NCBI RefSeq assembly: GCF_001625085.1
Contig: NZ_BDAW01000033.1
Span: 41,061-105,060 of the forward strand
Direction: 5' to 3'
Length of the DNA: 64,000 nt
Source of the DNA: Nocardia acidivorans NBRC 108247
GTDB taxonomy: Bacteria; Actinomycetota; Actinomycetes; Mycobacteriales; Mycobacteriaceae
Shown here piece by piece: positions 8,801 to 17,053 of this stretch (the stretch's first letter is position 1; each line of letters starts with the position of its first letter). A model generated the notes under the pieces. The model was not told the origin of the DNA. It saw nothing but the letters and a program-made list of their open reading frames with translations, and ran no database searches. A program made the position numbers and the translations under genes.

Positions 8801-11800
8801 GGTCGGCGCTGGTATCCAGCCGCGCGACCACGGTGACGTGCTCCGGAATCGCCTCGAACGCACGGACTTCGGCGACGCCGATGGGCACCATGGCCCCGTC
8901 CTCCGGACCGCCGGTGCCCGCGAGCAGGGCGGCAACGCTCTGGAGCGCGGCATCGACCACACACGGATGCGCCAGATGACCGGGCGCTGCGGCCCCGGAC
9001 CCGTTGAGCGCCTCGGGCACGGTTCCGTCCAGGGTGGCCAGCACGGTGGATCCGGAGATGCGCACCGAGGTGGCCCGCTGGAACGCCGGACCGTATCGCA
9101 GTCCGCGCGCGGCCAATCCGGCGTAGAACGCGGCCGGATCGATGGCGTGCATCTCGTCGGTGGCGGGCAGGTCCACCTTGGCGGTTTCGAAGGCGCCCTC
9201 GACCAGTCGGCCGGTGGCGTGCACCGTCCACAGGGCGTCGACCGTGGCCCGCGAGCGAATGGTGAAGCGCCGGGTCGATTCCTCCACGTGCAGTTCGAGG
9301 GTCGGCGCGGTGCCGTCGTCGATAATGAGTGGCGCGATGAACCGCACCTGTTCGACCGCGACGCGGTGGGTCTCGGTGCGCAGGGCGGCCGCGCTCAGCG
9401 CGGCGTCCAAATAGGCCGCACCCGGCAGGATTCGGGCTCCGCCGACGACGTGATCGTCCAGCCACGGCATGGCTCCGAGGCTGAGTTGAATCCGCCACGA
9501 GGTCGAGGAGTTGTCCCGGTCCGCATCGCCGAGCATGGCGTACACGCCGGGCGTCCCGTGCTGGAGCTGTGTGAAGACCGGCAATTCATGACGCAGATGG
9601 GTGCGCTGCCACGGATACCGCGGCAGATCGATATGCGGGGTGACGATATCCCCGAACAGCGTCTCGGTATCCAGTACGCCCGCGCTGTACAGCCCGGCCA
9701 GGGTCTGGCGAATGCTCTCCGCGTCGGCTTGCTTGCGGTTCAGCGTGGCGATGGAGGTGCCGGTTTCTCCCGCGCCGATGAGGATTTCGCGGATATTCGC
9801 ACCCAGCACCGGATGCGGGCCGATCTCCAGGAAGACCCGATGGCCCGCACCGACGAATTCGGTGATGGCATCGGCGAACCGGACGGGCTGCCGGACATTG
9901 GCGCACCAGTACTCGGCGTCCCAGTCGCCCGCGGTCACCTCGCGGCCGGTCACGGTGGACAGCAGCGGCAGCGTCGGCTCGCGCAGCGTGAGATCGGCCA
10001 GCACCGAGCGCAATTCGTCGAGGATCGGCTCCATCAGATAGCTGTGGTACGGGACCTCGACCTGTAGTCTGCGCGCGAAAATGCCCTGTGCGGTGAGGTT
10101 TTCCGCGATCTCGTTCAGGTGCGCCTCGGATCCGGCGAGGGTGACCGCGCTCGGACTGTTGACGGCGGCGATATCGACCAGGTCGTCACCCTCGATCAAT
10201 TCCAATGCGGCGGACAGGGGTAGTCCGATGGCCAGCATGCCGCCGGAGCCCGCCGTGGTGGCCTGCAGTCGCGCGCGGTGATAGCTCACCAGTAGGGCAT
10301 CGTGCAGCGAGAGCATGCCCGTGACATAGGCCGCGGACACCTCGCCCACACTGTGGCCCACCACGGCGGCCGGATGGATGCCCAGCTCGCCGAGCATGGC
10401 GAACAGCGCCACCTGCACCAGGAAGTTCGCGGGCTGCGCCACCGCGGTGGCGGTGACCCGGGATTCCGCCTCGGGCCGCAGCAGCTCCTCGATGATCGAC
10501 CAGCCGGAGATGCGCTGGAACTCCTTGTCGACGCGCCGCGCCTCGGCGGCGAAAGTGCCGTCGGCGGTGAGCAATTCGCGACCCATGGCCCACCACTGCG
10601 GTCCCATGCCGGTGAAGACGAAGACCGGTTCGGCGACCTTGCGCGGTATCACCTTGGTGGCCGCGCGACCCCCGCCGTTGGCGTACTCGACCAGGGCGTG
10701 CACCAGTTCGGTGTCATCGCCGAAGGTCAGCCCGGTGCGGAACTGATGATGCTGGCGGCGGGTCCACGCCGCCTCGGCCAGCAGACCCGGATTCGCGCCC
10801 TCGGCAATGCGTTCGGCATAGCCGCGCGCCAGTTCCCGCGCGGCCTGATCGGTGCGCGCGGAGAGCGGCAGCACCCCGTAGTGCCGGGGCTCCCGGTCGA
10901 TGCCCGCGGCGGGCACGTACTCCTGGAGAATCGCGTGCGCATTGGTGCCGCCGTAGCCGAAACCGTTGACCGCGACGGTCATTCGCTCGACCTCGGGACC
11001 GACCGGCTCGGCCTCGAGCTGGAGTTCGATACCCAGCTCATCGAAGGGGATATCCGGATTCGGGGTGTCCAGCCACCCCTGCGGGGCGATGGTGCGCTTG
11101 GAGATGGCCAGCGCCGATTTGATGACGCTGGCGATGCCCGAGGCCGCCTCGGTATGTCCGAGCTGCGCCTTCACCGAGCCGACGCCCACGGGTGCGGTGC
11201 GCCCCTCGACCTGTCCGTAAGCCCTTCCGATGGCGCGCAATTCGAGCGGATCGCCGACCGGGGTGCCGGTGCCGTGCGCCTCCACATAGGTGATCTGGTG
11301 CGGTGCGATGCCCGCGCGCCGGGAGACCGATATCGCCAGCGCCTCCTGCAGATCGGCGTTCGGCACCGTGATGGCCGAGGTGCGCCCGTCCTGATTGGAG
11401 CCGGTGGCCTTGATGACCGCGTAGACCCGATCCCCTTCGCGTTCTGCGTCTTCCAAGCGCTTGAGCACGACCATGCCCGAGCCCTCGCCGCGGCCGTAGC
11501 CGTCGGCGGCGGCATCGAAGGGCTTGCTGCGGCCGTCGGCGGCCAGGAAGCCGCCCTTGCACATGGAGACGAACGCCTCGGGCTGCAAGAGCATGGTGAC
11601 CCCGCCCGCGATGGCGACCTCGCAGTCGCCGTTGGCCAGTCCCTGGCAGGCCAGATGCAGTGCGACCAGCGAGGACGAACACGCGGTGTCGACGGTGAGC
11701 GCGGGTCCGACCATATTGAGCGCGAACGCGATTCGGTTCGACAGCATGGTGTACGACGCACCCGCGGCGGTGTGCATATCGACGTACGGCAGCGCGGTGC

Positions 11801-12203
11801 TGGTGCCCGAGATGGCGAGCTGGTCCAGGGTGAACGCGCCGACGTACACCCCGATCGGGGCCCCGGAGATCCGACCGGCGATACCGGCGTCGTCCAACGC
11901 CTCCCAGACGACCTCGAGCACCAGGCGCTGCTGCGGGTCCATGGCGGCGGCCTCGCGCGGCGAGATGCCGAAGAAATCCGGATCGAAGGCCCAGGGATCG
12001 CCGGTCATGAAGGCGGCGCGTTTGGTGTACATCCGGCCGGGCGTGCGCCGGTCCGGATCGTAGTAGCGGCGGTAGTCCCAGCGCTGTGCGGGTATCTCGG
12101 TGACGCCGTCACCCTTGTTGATGATGAAGTCCCAGAAGGATTCCGGTGAATCGATACCACCCGCGTATCGGCACCCGATTCCGACAATGGCAATGTCAGA
12201 CAC
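5811..12203 (-). CDS. single-module highly reducing type I polyketide synthase (Mas-like)
   Basis: 2130 residues with the order KS-AT-DH-ER-KR-ACP. KS: Cys175 in DTACSSS, His310 and His350. AT: Ser618 in GHSVG, and VPYH at 717-720 where malonyl enzymes have HAFH and methylmalonyl enzymes YASH, so extender choice is uncertain. DH: His918 and Asp1084 in HPCVVDAALQ. ER: nucleotide loop VHGAAGGVGTAAVQ near 1557. KR: TGGFGAFGLA near 1761 with Tyr1906 and Asn1910. ACP: Ser2067 in LGLDSL. No loading module or thioesterase is present. Size and order match mycobacterial mycocerosic-acid-synthase-type enzymes that work iteratively on a saturated chain. Release is probably by the overlapping oxoamine synthase. 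Confidence 0.95.
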   Translation of the reverse strand: MSDIAIVGIGCRYAGGIDSPESFWDFIINKGDGVTEIPAQRWDYRRYYDPDRRTPGRMYTKRAAFMTGDPWAFDPDFFGISPREAAAMDPQQRLVLEVVWEALDDAGIAGRISGAPIGVYVGAFTLDQLAISGTSTALPYVDMHTAAGASYTMLSNRIAFALNMVGPALTVDTACSSSLVALHLACQGLANGDCEVAIAGGVTMLLQPEAFVSMCKGGFLAADGRSKPFDAAADGYGRGEGSGMVVLKRLEDAEREGDRVYAVIKATGSNQDGRTSAITVPNADLQEALAISVSRRAGIAPHQITYVEAHGTGTPVGDPLELRAIGRAYGQVEGRTAPVGVGSVKAQLGHTEAASGIASVIKSALAISKRTIAPQGWLDTPNPDIPFDELGIELQLEAEPVGPEVERMTVAVNGFGYGGTNAHAILQEYVPAAGIDREPRHYGVLPLSARTDQAARELARGYAERIAEGANPGLLAEAAWTRRQHHQFRTGLTFGDDTELVHALVEYANGGGRAATKVIPRKVAEPVFVFTGMGPQWWAMGRELLTADGTFAAEARRVDKEFQRISGWSIIEELLRPEAESRVTATAVAQPANFLVQVALFAMLGELGIHPAAVVGHSVGEVSAAYVTGMLSLHDALLVSYHRARLQATTAGSGGMLAIGLPLSAALELIEGDDLVDIAAVNSPSAVTLAGSEAHLNEIAENLTAQGIFARRLQVEVPYHSYLMEPILDELRSVLADLTLREPTLPLLSTVTGREVTAGDWDAEYWCANVRQPVRFADAITEFVGAGHRVFLEIGPHPVLGANIREILIGAGETGTSIATLNRKQADAESIRQTLAGLYSAGVLDTETLFGDIVTPHIDLPRYPWQRTHLRHELPVFTQLQHGTPGVYAMLGDADRDNSSTSWRIQLSLGAMPWLDDHVVGGARILPGAAYLDAALSAAALRTETHRVAVEQVRFIAPLIIDDGTAPTLELHVEESTRRFTIRSRATVDALWTVHATGRLVEGAFETAKVDLPATDEMHAIDPAAFYAGLAARGLRYGPAFQRATSVRISGSTVLATLDGTVPEALNGSGAAAPGHLAHPCVVDAALQSVAALLAGTGGPEDGAMVPIGVAEVRAFEAIPEHVTVVARLDTSADPVADIDLLDPEGRVVMQIIGMRFGSIAPGRGALQRMTEFFYEDRWDMRDPIDPNALPESANACALLLELGVRPGARAAWIAAAVGGGEILTLGDPNREDLESLVLEHLRHSTAGSVDRLHVIVVAGSEYEDLDNLWALRRIALTIDDFFDTWLERRGVEIPMTGDGSLHVSVVTERAFAHPREQAAPNPGHAALAGARRVLLNEQPRLRWRLVDIDSDVTAVDLAAELAIPGAFSYDNSDEIFLRNGLRWVPVVDASLPDRIEALDQAVPLTDPEANFTLELPKSRLLSKLGWRRCDRREPGPGEVEVRMRAVGLGYKDPLKVLGVLNEEELAGTYFGGTPGMEGDAVVTRIGSDITDLAVGDKVMLSSKGMISRFHTTDRTLVSPVSPDAEPGYCTSEVAFATAEYSLLELARVGAGDVVLVHGAAGGVGTAAVQIAKLHGAIVIGTASTGDRRAYVLGQGADHVLDSRSLNFADDVLGLTGGRGADVVISTAPGEILRRNFKAVAEFGRIVEIGKADIYGGGVLDMRYFDKNISYHSFDLDRMLALRRTRTIALMERVEAALASGRYRRLPFELYETDDVARAFEDVARSTQLGRIAVSMEAAAPLVRPQIPQVSVDASARYLITGGFGAFGLAIGRWLVRSGARHLTLLGRSGATTEAARNQLAAWEHEGIDIVTERVDVTDVEGMAAVIARANTADHPLRGVIHTAGVVDDKRISLMDRGSLASVYRPKIEGARALRNGLDLAGAELDLFILFSSGSSIFAGIGQYSYTAANLALQSIADVVVREGGTALAVGWGHMSGGGMADDENVARYLRTTGFDSIDMDEGTEFLEKALELGIHHQVAIIPVDWGKVAASVPFFSMVGRVQEQIAAAAEDDSAASQLVAALRALDAQKRGDVVAHMLAEQLAVVMGVDPDSIDLTVPVPDLGLDSLMAVEFGALVGKSLGIDLTALKMGRTFTLEQAGTRAAEFLIGASTADSTPVAAPAPAATEVTA

Positions 12204-12265
12204 TACGACTCCTCGGCAAAACTCAGATCGACAGGTGATCCCCCCCGAGAAGGCTGTTGCCGGAA

Positions 12266-12895
12266 TTACTCCGACGGCACCGGAACCGGTTGCCGCAGAA
12301 CGAAGTTCATCTCAGGTCCGGTACTCCCGATACGGACCCGGCGAACCAGTTCATAGCCGAAGGTGGCGTAGTACGGCATATTGCCGTCCTTGCAGATACC
12401 GCCCACGGTCTCGCCGCGCTGATCGGCCAGGGCGTCGAGCCAATTGACCAGTGAGCGACCGACTCCCGAGCGCTGCACGGTGGGGTCCGCGCCCAGATAC
12501 ACCATGAAGTGATGACCCTGTTCGGGGCGGACCTCGGCGATGGCGTTGTCCACGTGTATGCCCCGCGTGGTGCCCGCGCCCATGGCCCACAGCAACAGCG
12601 GACCCGAAATCGCCTCGCGCCATATTGATTTGCGATACCCCGCCGGATACCACAGCAGTGCGCCCACGATTTTCCCGTCCACCGTGGAGACCGCGGCGCC
12701 GCCGGCGGGCAGGAATCGATACCGAATCATGATGCGCAGCATGCGCGGTGATCTGCGATGCCGATTTCCCACGTCTGGGAAGACGTACTCCTCGATGGGA
12801 TCATCGGACGCGAACGCCCTGGCGATGATCCGTGCCATATCCGCTATGTCGTGCTCGGTAGCCCGGCGGATAACCGGTACACCCGACTGATCCAA
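12266..12895 (-). CDS. GNAT-family N-acyltransferase
   Basis: 209-residue acetyltransferase-fold protein. The acyl-CoA pocket is VYLGADPTVQRSGVG (motif A, Q/RxxGxG type), followed by the typical C-terminal PYYATFGYE segment. The first codon is TTG at 12895 (TTG GAT CAG), supported by AGAGGG eight bases upstream; the next in-frame ATG would remove the first strand. It ends 62 bp before the PKS start and is probably the first gene of the PKS operon. N-acylation of the aminoketone made downstream is a reasonable but untested role; self-resistance is another. Confidence 0.82.
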   Translation of the reverse strand: MDQSGVPVIRRATEHDIADMARIIARAFASDDPIEEYVFPDVGNRHRRSPRMLRIMIRYRFLPAGGAAVSTVDGKIVGALLWYPAGYRKSIWREAISGPLLLWAMGAGTTRGIHVDNAIAEVRPEQGHHFMVYLGADPTVQRSGVGRSLVNWLDALADQRGETVGGICKDGNMPYYATFGYELVRRVRIGSTGPEMNFVLRQPVPVPSE

Positions 12896-12919
12896 GATTT
12901 TTCCCTCTGCCTTGTAATG

Positions 12920-12933
12920 CTACTGACCAGTAG
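12920..12933. promoter_or_regulatory. TetR-like operator upstream of GNAT-PKS operon
   Basis: CTACTG-AC-CAGTAG is a 6-bp inverted repeat 25-38 bp upstream of the TTG start of the GNAT gene. It is embedded in a near-symmetrical TGTAA...TTACA context, offset by one base. Position over the probable promoter suggests repression of the lipid operon by a TetR-type protein; no regulator gene adjoins it. Confidence 0.45.
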
Positions 12934-13087
12934 GTTACATGCCTGGGATTATCCCGCACCCCGTTCGCGTTGTGGCATAAAACAATTCATCACACCATTG
13001 CAGGGGGTGCGGTTTTGATTTAAGGTGTCGCGCTCAAAAAGCTTGGCGCACAACAGAATCGACTGAGACAGTGGTGATGTCCGACGA

Positions 13088-13447
13088 TCAGGACATCGCC
13101 TGAAAAGCGCTGTAGCTCAACAGGGTGGCGCCCAGTCCGGCGATCACGCTCACCACGATATTCGTGGCCGCGTACAGATACGCGCGCCGTTCCGCCAGTC
13201 GCACCGTTTCGAAGCTGAAGGTGCTGTACGTGGTGAGCGCACCGCAGAAACCGGTGCCCGCGAGCGCGTACACGGGTGCGGACACCGCCGCCCCGGTGAG
13301 GCCGCCCAGGATCAGGCAGCCGATCAGATTCACCGTGAAGGTGCCCCACGGAAAGATGCTGTCGTGCTTGGTCTGCACCGCGCGATCGGTGAGATAGCGC
13401 AGCGGTGCGCCGACCATCGCGCCGAGGGCGATCAGCAGGGTTGTCAT
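13088..13447 (-). CDS. crcB: CrcB-type fluoride channel subunit
   Basis: 119-residue, four-helix membrane protein of the Fluc/CrcB family, which exports fluoride as a dual-topology dimer. The signature is visible as GAPLRYLTDR near the start, FTVNLIGC in helix 2 and GALTTYSTFSFE in helix 3. Its ATG overlaps the stop of the other crcB gene by 4 bp (ATGA), so the two are translated together and probably form a heterodimer, as known for paired actinobacterial and firmicute CrcB genes. No fluoride riboswitch was recognised upstream of the pair. Confidence 0.9.
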   Translation of the reverse strand: MTTLLIALGAMVGAPLRYLTDRAVQTKHDSIFPWGTFTVNLIGCLILGGLTGAAVSAPVYALAGTGFCGALTTYSTFSFETVRLAERRAYLYAATNIVVSVIAGLGATLLSYSAFQAMS

Positions 13448-13968
13448 CGCGCATCCCCCGCGCTCAGCGTCGAATGCAGGCCGCGGGTGAGCGCGACCGC
13501 CGCGAGCGTGGCCAGCAGTGCGCACAGCAGGGTCGCGGCCAGATAGCCGAAGGCGGTCGTGGCGGTGCCCGGTTGCAGCAGGCCGCGCGTCTCGTTGGCG
13601 TAGGTGGAGAAGGTGGTGAAACCGCCGAGAATTCCCACGCCCAGGAACGGCCGGGCCAGCGGATGCGCCGCGCGGATCTCGGTGATGACCACCATGAGCA
13701 CCCCGATCAGGAAGCAGCCGAGCACATTGGTGGTGAAGGTGGCCCACGGGAATCCGCCCGCGGGGGTCGGCCAGAGCCGGGCCAGTCCGTAGCGGCCCAG
13801 CGCCCCGAGTGCACCGCCGACGGCGATCACCGTGAGCACGGTCACCGGATGGTCGCGCAGTTCGCGGCGCTGGGCGGGGGCGTGCACGTCGATATCGGAA
13901 TCGATCGTGCCACCGAGTGGTTCGATCGATTCGGGTGCGGCGTCCCCGTCCGCCACTTCGCTACTCAT
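13444..13968 (-). CDS. crcB: CrcB-type fluoride channel subunit, N-terminally extended
   Basis: 174 residues: an acidic, soluble 50-residue N-terminus followed by the four-helix Fluc/CrcB domain with GGALGALGRYGLARLW, FTTNVLGCF and GGFTTFSTYANE. ATG at 13968 (MSSEVADG) has GGAGAC upstream; the frame is open for 20 more codons without a better start. It is the first gene of a two-gene crcB operon. Function is fluoride export from the cytoplasm; the partner is the overlapping shorter CrcB. Confidence 0.9.
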   Translation of the reverse strand: MSSEVADGDAAPESIEPLGGTIDSDIDVHAPAQRRELRDHPVTVLTVIAVGGALGALGRYGLARLWPTPAGGFPWATFTTNVLGCFLIGVLMVVITEIRAAHPLARPFLGVGILGGFTTFSTYANETRGLLQPGTATTAFGYLAATLLCALLATLAAVALTRGLHSTLSAGDAR

Positions 13969-14075
13969 CGTGGTCTCCGCATCGATCGACCAGCCTAGTG
14001 GAATAACCCGCCGGAACCCCTGGTTCATTTGGTTGCCATATCCACTAGCATGGCCTTTCGATCCGAGGAGGACTC

Positions 14076-15209
14076 GTGCAGTTCGGAATCTTCACCGTCG
14101 GGGACGTCACCACCGACCCCACCAACGGTCGCACCCCGACCGAGGCGGAGCGGATCCAGGCGATGGTCGCCATCGGCGAGAAGGCCGAAGAGGTCGGCCT
14201 CGACGTCTTCGCCACCGGCGAGCACCACAATCCGCCCTTCGTCCCGTCATCGCCGACCACCATGCTCGGCTACCTCGCCGCACGCACCGAACGGCTCATC
14301 CTCTCCACCGCGACCACGCTGATCACCACCAATGATCCGGTCAAGATCGCCGAGGACTTCGCCATGCTCCAGCATCTGGCGGGCGGGCGCGTCGACCTCA
14401 TGATGGGACGCGGAAATACCGGGCCGGTCTACCCCTGGTTCGGCAAGGATATTCGCGACGGCATCCCGCTGGCGGTGGAGAACTACCACCTGCTGCGGCG
14501 GCTCTGGCGCGAACAGCGCATCGACTGGCAGGGCAACTTCCGCGGACCGCTGCAGGGCTTCACCGCGACGCCCGCACCGCTGGAGAACACCCCGCCGTTC
14601 GTCTGGCACGGGTCGATCCGCTCGCCCGAGATCGCCGAACAGGCCGCGTACTACGGCGACGGGTTCTTCCACAACAACATCTTCTGGAACAAGGAGCACA
14701 CCGAGCAGATCGTGCGCCTGTACCGGCAGCGCTTCGAGCACTACGGGCACGGCAGCGCCGATCAGGCCATTGTCGGACTCGGCGGACAGGTGTTCATGGC
14801 CGAGACCGAGGCCGAGGCGAAGAAGCGGTTCCGGCCGTACTTCGACAACGCGCCGGTGTACGGGCACGGACCCTCGCTAGAGGACTTCTCGGAGATGACG
14901 CCGCTGACCGTCGGCACGCCGGAGCAGGTCATCGAGCGCACCCTCGGCTTCGCCGATTACGCGGGTGACTACCAGCGTCAGCTGTTCCTGATGGACCACG
15001 CCGGACTCCCCATCGACGTGGTGCTGGAGCAGATCGAGATCCTGGGTCGCGAGGTGGTTCCGGTGCTGCGCAAGGAGTTCGAGCTGCGCCGCCCCGAACA
15101 TGTGCCCAGCGATCCGCCCACCCATGCCAGTCTGGTCGCCGCCGGGCCGGACGCCCCGCACCACCTGGTCGATCCTTCGCGTGACCGGCTTCCGGTCGAA
15201 TCGAATTGA
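14076..15209 (+). CDS. LLM-class flavin-dependent oxidoreductase
   Basis: 377-residue TIM-barrel monooxygenase of the luciferase-like family. The segments TGEHHNPPFVPSSP, LISTATTLITTNDP-like strand and DLMMGRGNTGPVYPWFG are characteristic, and the tail ends with VLRKEFE. GTG at 14076 has an ideal GGAGGA site. A flavin reductase gene starts 8 bp downstream, so this is probably a two-component FMNH2-dependent monooxygenase. Substrate unknown; alkane, sulfonate and nitroalkane oxidation occur in the family. Confidence 0.88.
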   Translation: MQFGIFTVGDVTTDPTNGRTPTEAERIQAMVAIGEKAEEVGLDVFATGEHHNPPFVPSSPTTMLGYLAARTERLILSTATTLITTNDPVKIAEDFAMLQHLAGGRVDLMMGRGNTGPVYPWFGKDIRDGIPLAVENYHLLRRLWREQRIDWQGNFRGPLQGFTATPAPLENTPPFVWHGSIRSPEIAEQAAYYGDGFFHNNIFWNKEHTEQIVRLYRQRFEHYGHGSADQAIVGLGGQVFMAETEAEAKKRFRPYFDNAPVYGHGPSLEDFSEMTPLTVGTPEQVIERTLGFADYAGDYQRQLFLMDHAGLPIDVVLEQIEILGREVVPVLRKEFELRRPEHVPSDPPTHASLVAAGPDAPHHLVDPSRDRLPVESN

Positions 15210-15217
15210 GGCACAAG

Positions 15218-15883
15218 ATGAGTCGTACAGTCGTCGTACTCACCGCCGGGCTGTCCCAGCCCTCCTCGACGCGCCTGCTCGCCGATCAGCTCGCCGCCGC
15301 CGTGGACGCGGCGATCGGCGGGCGCGGGGAGAGCGTGGAGTTCGAGGTGATCGAACTGCGGGAGCTGGCAACCGAACTCGCCGCCACCATGGCGACCGGT
15401 GGCATTCCCACACCCGCCATCACGGCCGTGCGGGAGCGAATCTCGCAGGCGGACGGGCTGATTGCCGTCACGCCGGTCTTCGCCGCCAGTTACAGCGGTC
15501 TGTTCAAGATGTTCTTCGACATCCTGGACCCGGATGCCTTGAACGATATGCCGGTGCTGATCGCGGCGACCGCGGGCACCCCGCGCCACTCGCTGGTACT
15601 GGACTACGCCATGCGCCCGCTCTTCACCTACCTGCGCGCGGTCGTCGTCCCCACCGGCGTCTTCGCCGCCACCGAGGATTTCGGCTCCGCCGGTCTCAAC
15701 GACCGGATTCGCCGCGCCGCAGCCGAATTCGCGACCCTGGTGGTGGCCGAACCCGCGTCCGTCGGCGGCTTCCTCCAGGACACCGAGCCCCGCGAACGCG
15801 TCTCCGGAAACTCCCTCGCCGCGGTAACCCCCTTCAGCAGCCTCCTCGCCGGACACACCGGAAACGGTGCCGTCCGCCGCTGA
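15218..15883 (+). CDS. NADPH-dependent FMN reductase (CE1759-like)
   Basis: Flavodoxin-fold reductase of 221 residues. The phosphate-binding turn GLSQPSSTRLLADQL and the VTPVFAASYSGLFKMFFD segment are typical of the CE1759 family of FMN reductases. ATG at 15218 is preceded by GAGG with six-base spacing; an in-frame TTG at 15206 is less likely. It should supply reduced flavin to the LLM oxidoreductase encoded just upstream. The C-terminal 40 residues are low complexity and probably flexible. Confidence 0.87.
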   Translation: MSRTVVVLTAGLSQPSSTRLLADQLAAAVDAAIGGRGESVEFEVIELRELATELAATMATGGIPTPAITAVRERISQADGLIAVTPVFAASYSGLFKMFFDILDPDALNDMPVLIAATAGTPRHSLVLDYAMRPLFTYLRAVVVPTGVFAATEDFGSAGLNDRIRRAAAEFATLVVAEPASVGGFLQDTEPRERVSGNSLAAVTPFSSLLAGHTGNGAVRR

Positions 15884-15995
15884 TCGGCCGCCGGCGCTGA
15901 GCTATTCCGCGGCCCGGTAATCTTCGCGCTGCTGGTGATCGGCGGCACCTGGGCGCTGGTGCGCCGTCTCTCGCCGCACCGGGGAATCCTGAGCG

Positions 15996-16892
15996 CTATC
16001 CGGTGCTGTCGGCCAGTTCGACCAGGCGGGCGCGGACCAGGTCGGGGCGTTCGTCGATGATGAAATGTCCACAGCCGCTGACACCTTCGAAGGTGTAGTC
16101 GTCCGCACGGGCGGTGGCGGGATCGGCCATGGAGTGGTGCACCGCCGCATCGTCGACGCCGAACAGGGCGTGGATCGGGACGGTGCCGCGACGGCGTTCG
16201 GGATTGCGGGCCGCCCGCGGAATCTCCTTCAGCCAGAAGGTTCGATAGGTGTCGGTGGCGGCCTGCGCGCAGACCGGATCGCGGAAGCGTTCGGAGAAGC
16301 TGCGTACCACCTCGCGGGTGACCGCGGTGCGATCGGTCATGGCGCTGCTGATCAGCCATTCCAGGAAGCCGGTGCGCCGCTGCACCGGTTTACCCGCGAT
16401 GGCGATCAGCGGCTGATAGGTCAAAAAGCGCCAAAGATTGCGCGCCACAACCGAGGTGGGCACCCAGGGATGGGCCATATTCATGGCCAGGTAGCCGGAG
16501 AAACGGTCCGGCTCGCGCAGGATCATCCGATATCCGATGAAGCCGCCCCAATCGTGCCCGGCGAGCAGCACCCGCTCGAGGCCCATCGCATCGAGCAGCG
16601 CGAACAGGTCCGAGGCCACATCATCCTTGGCCCATTTGTGCGGTGCGGGTCCGGACCACCCGTACCCCGGCAGATCCGGCGCGATGATCCGCAGTCCCGC
16701 AGGGGGATTCGCGAGCAGGTCGCGGTAGGCGTAGTGATGCTGCGGCCAGCCGTGCAGCAGCAGCACCGGTCGTCCCCGGGCGGGACCGGCTTCGGTCACA
16801 TGGAATCGCACGCCGCGGGCCGTCACGAACGACCGCCGCACCCCGTCGATCGCGGGCGGTCGGGATGCGGCGGCACTGCCGAATTCAGCCAT
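15996..16892 (-). CDS. epoxide-hydrolase-like alpha/beta hydrolase
   Basis: 298-residue alpha/beta hydrolase. HGWPQ (48-52) is the oxyanion motif of epoxide hydrolases and dehalogenases, GHDWGG places Asp114 at the nucleophile, and GCGHFIIDERPD carries the histidine. An aspartate nucleophile with HGWP points to epoxide hydrolase or haloacid/haloalkane dehalogenase activity rather than esterase activity. ATG at 16892 (MAEFGSAA) is chosen over an open upstream stretch without coding character. The 110 bp before it (15884-15995) hold only a short membrane-helix-like frame of uncertain value. Confidence 0.85.
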   Translation of the reverse strand: MAEFGSAAASRPPAIDGVRRSFVTARGVRFHVTEAGPARGRPVLLLHGWPQHHYAYRDLLANPPAGLRIIAPDLPGYGWSGPAPHKWAKDDVASDLFALLDAMGLERVLLAGHDWGGFIGYRMILREPDRFSGYLAMNMAHPWVPTSVVARNLWRFLTYQPLIAIAGKPVQRRTGFLEWLISSAMTDRTAVTREVVRSFSERFRDPVCAQAATDTYRTFWLKEIPRAARNPERRRGTVPIHALFGVDDAAVHHSMADPATARADDYTFEGVSGCGHFIIDERPDLVRARLVELADSTG

Positions 16893-17053
16893 GGGTTCAC
16901 GATATCCGGCGCTGCCGGGACCCCGCCCCGAGCCGATCGGGCGGTGATCGTCGGCTACCGTTCGGCATCCCGCCGCCGGGACCGGCGGCGCGCACTCGCC
17001 CGAAGGGTGAAAATCGCCCATATGCACGTCCGTGGGGCCGTACTCTCTGGTGT

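Noticed and set aside
7407..10067. 886-codon plus-strand frame inside the PKS
   Set aside because: Mirror of the PKS coding strand, rich in His, Gly and Arg; PKS domains on the minus strand are unambiguous.
13960..14080. Possible fluoride riboswitch before the crcB pair
   Set aside because: The conserved crcB-motif pseudoknot bases could not be found in the leader.
15884..15995. Short frame LFRGPVIFALLVIGGTWALVRRL
   Set aside because: Looks like a membrane helix but has no start and no context; too short to call a gene or remnant.
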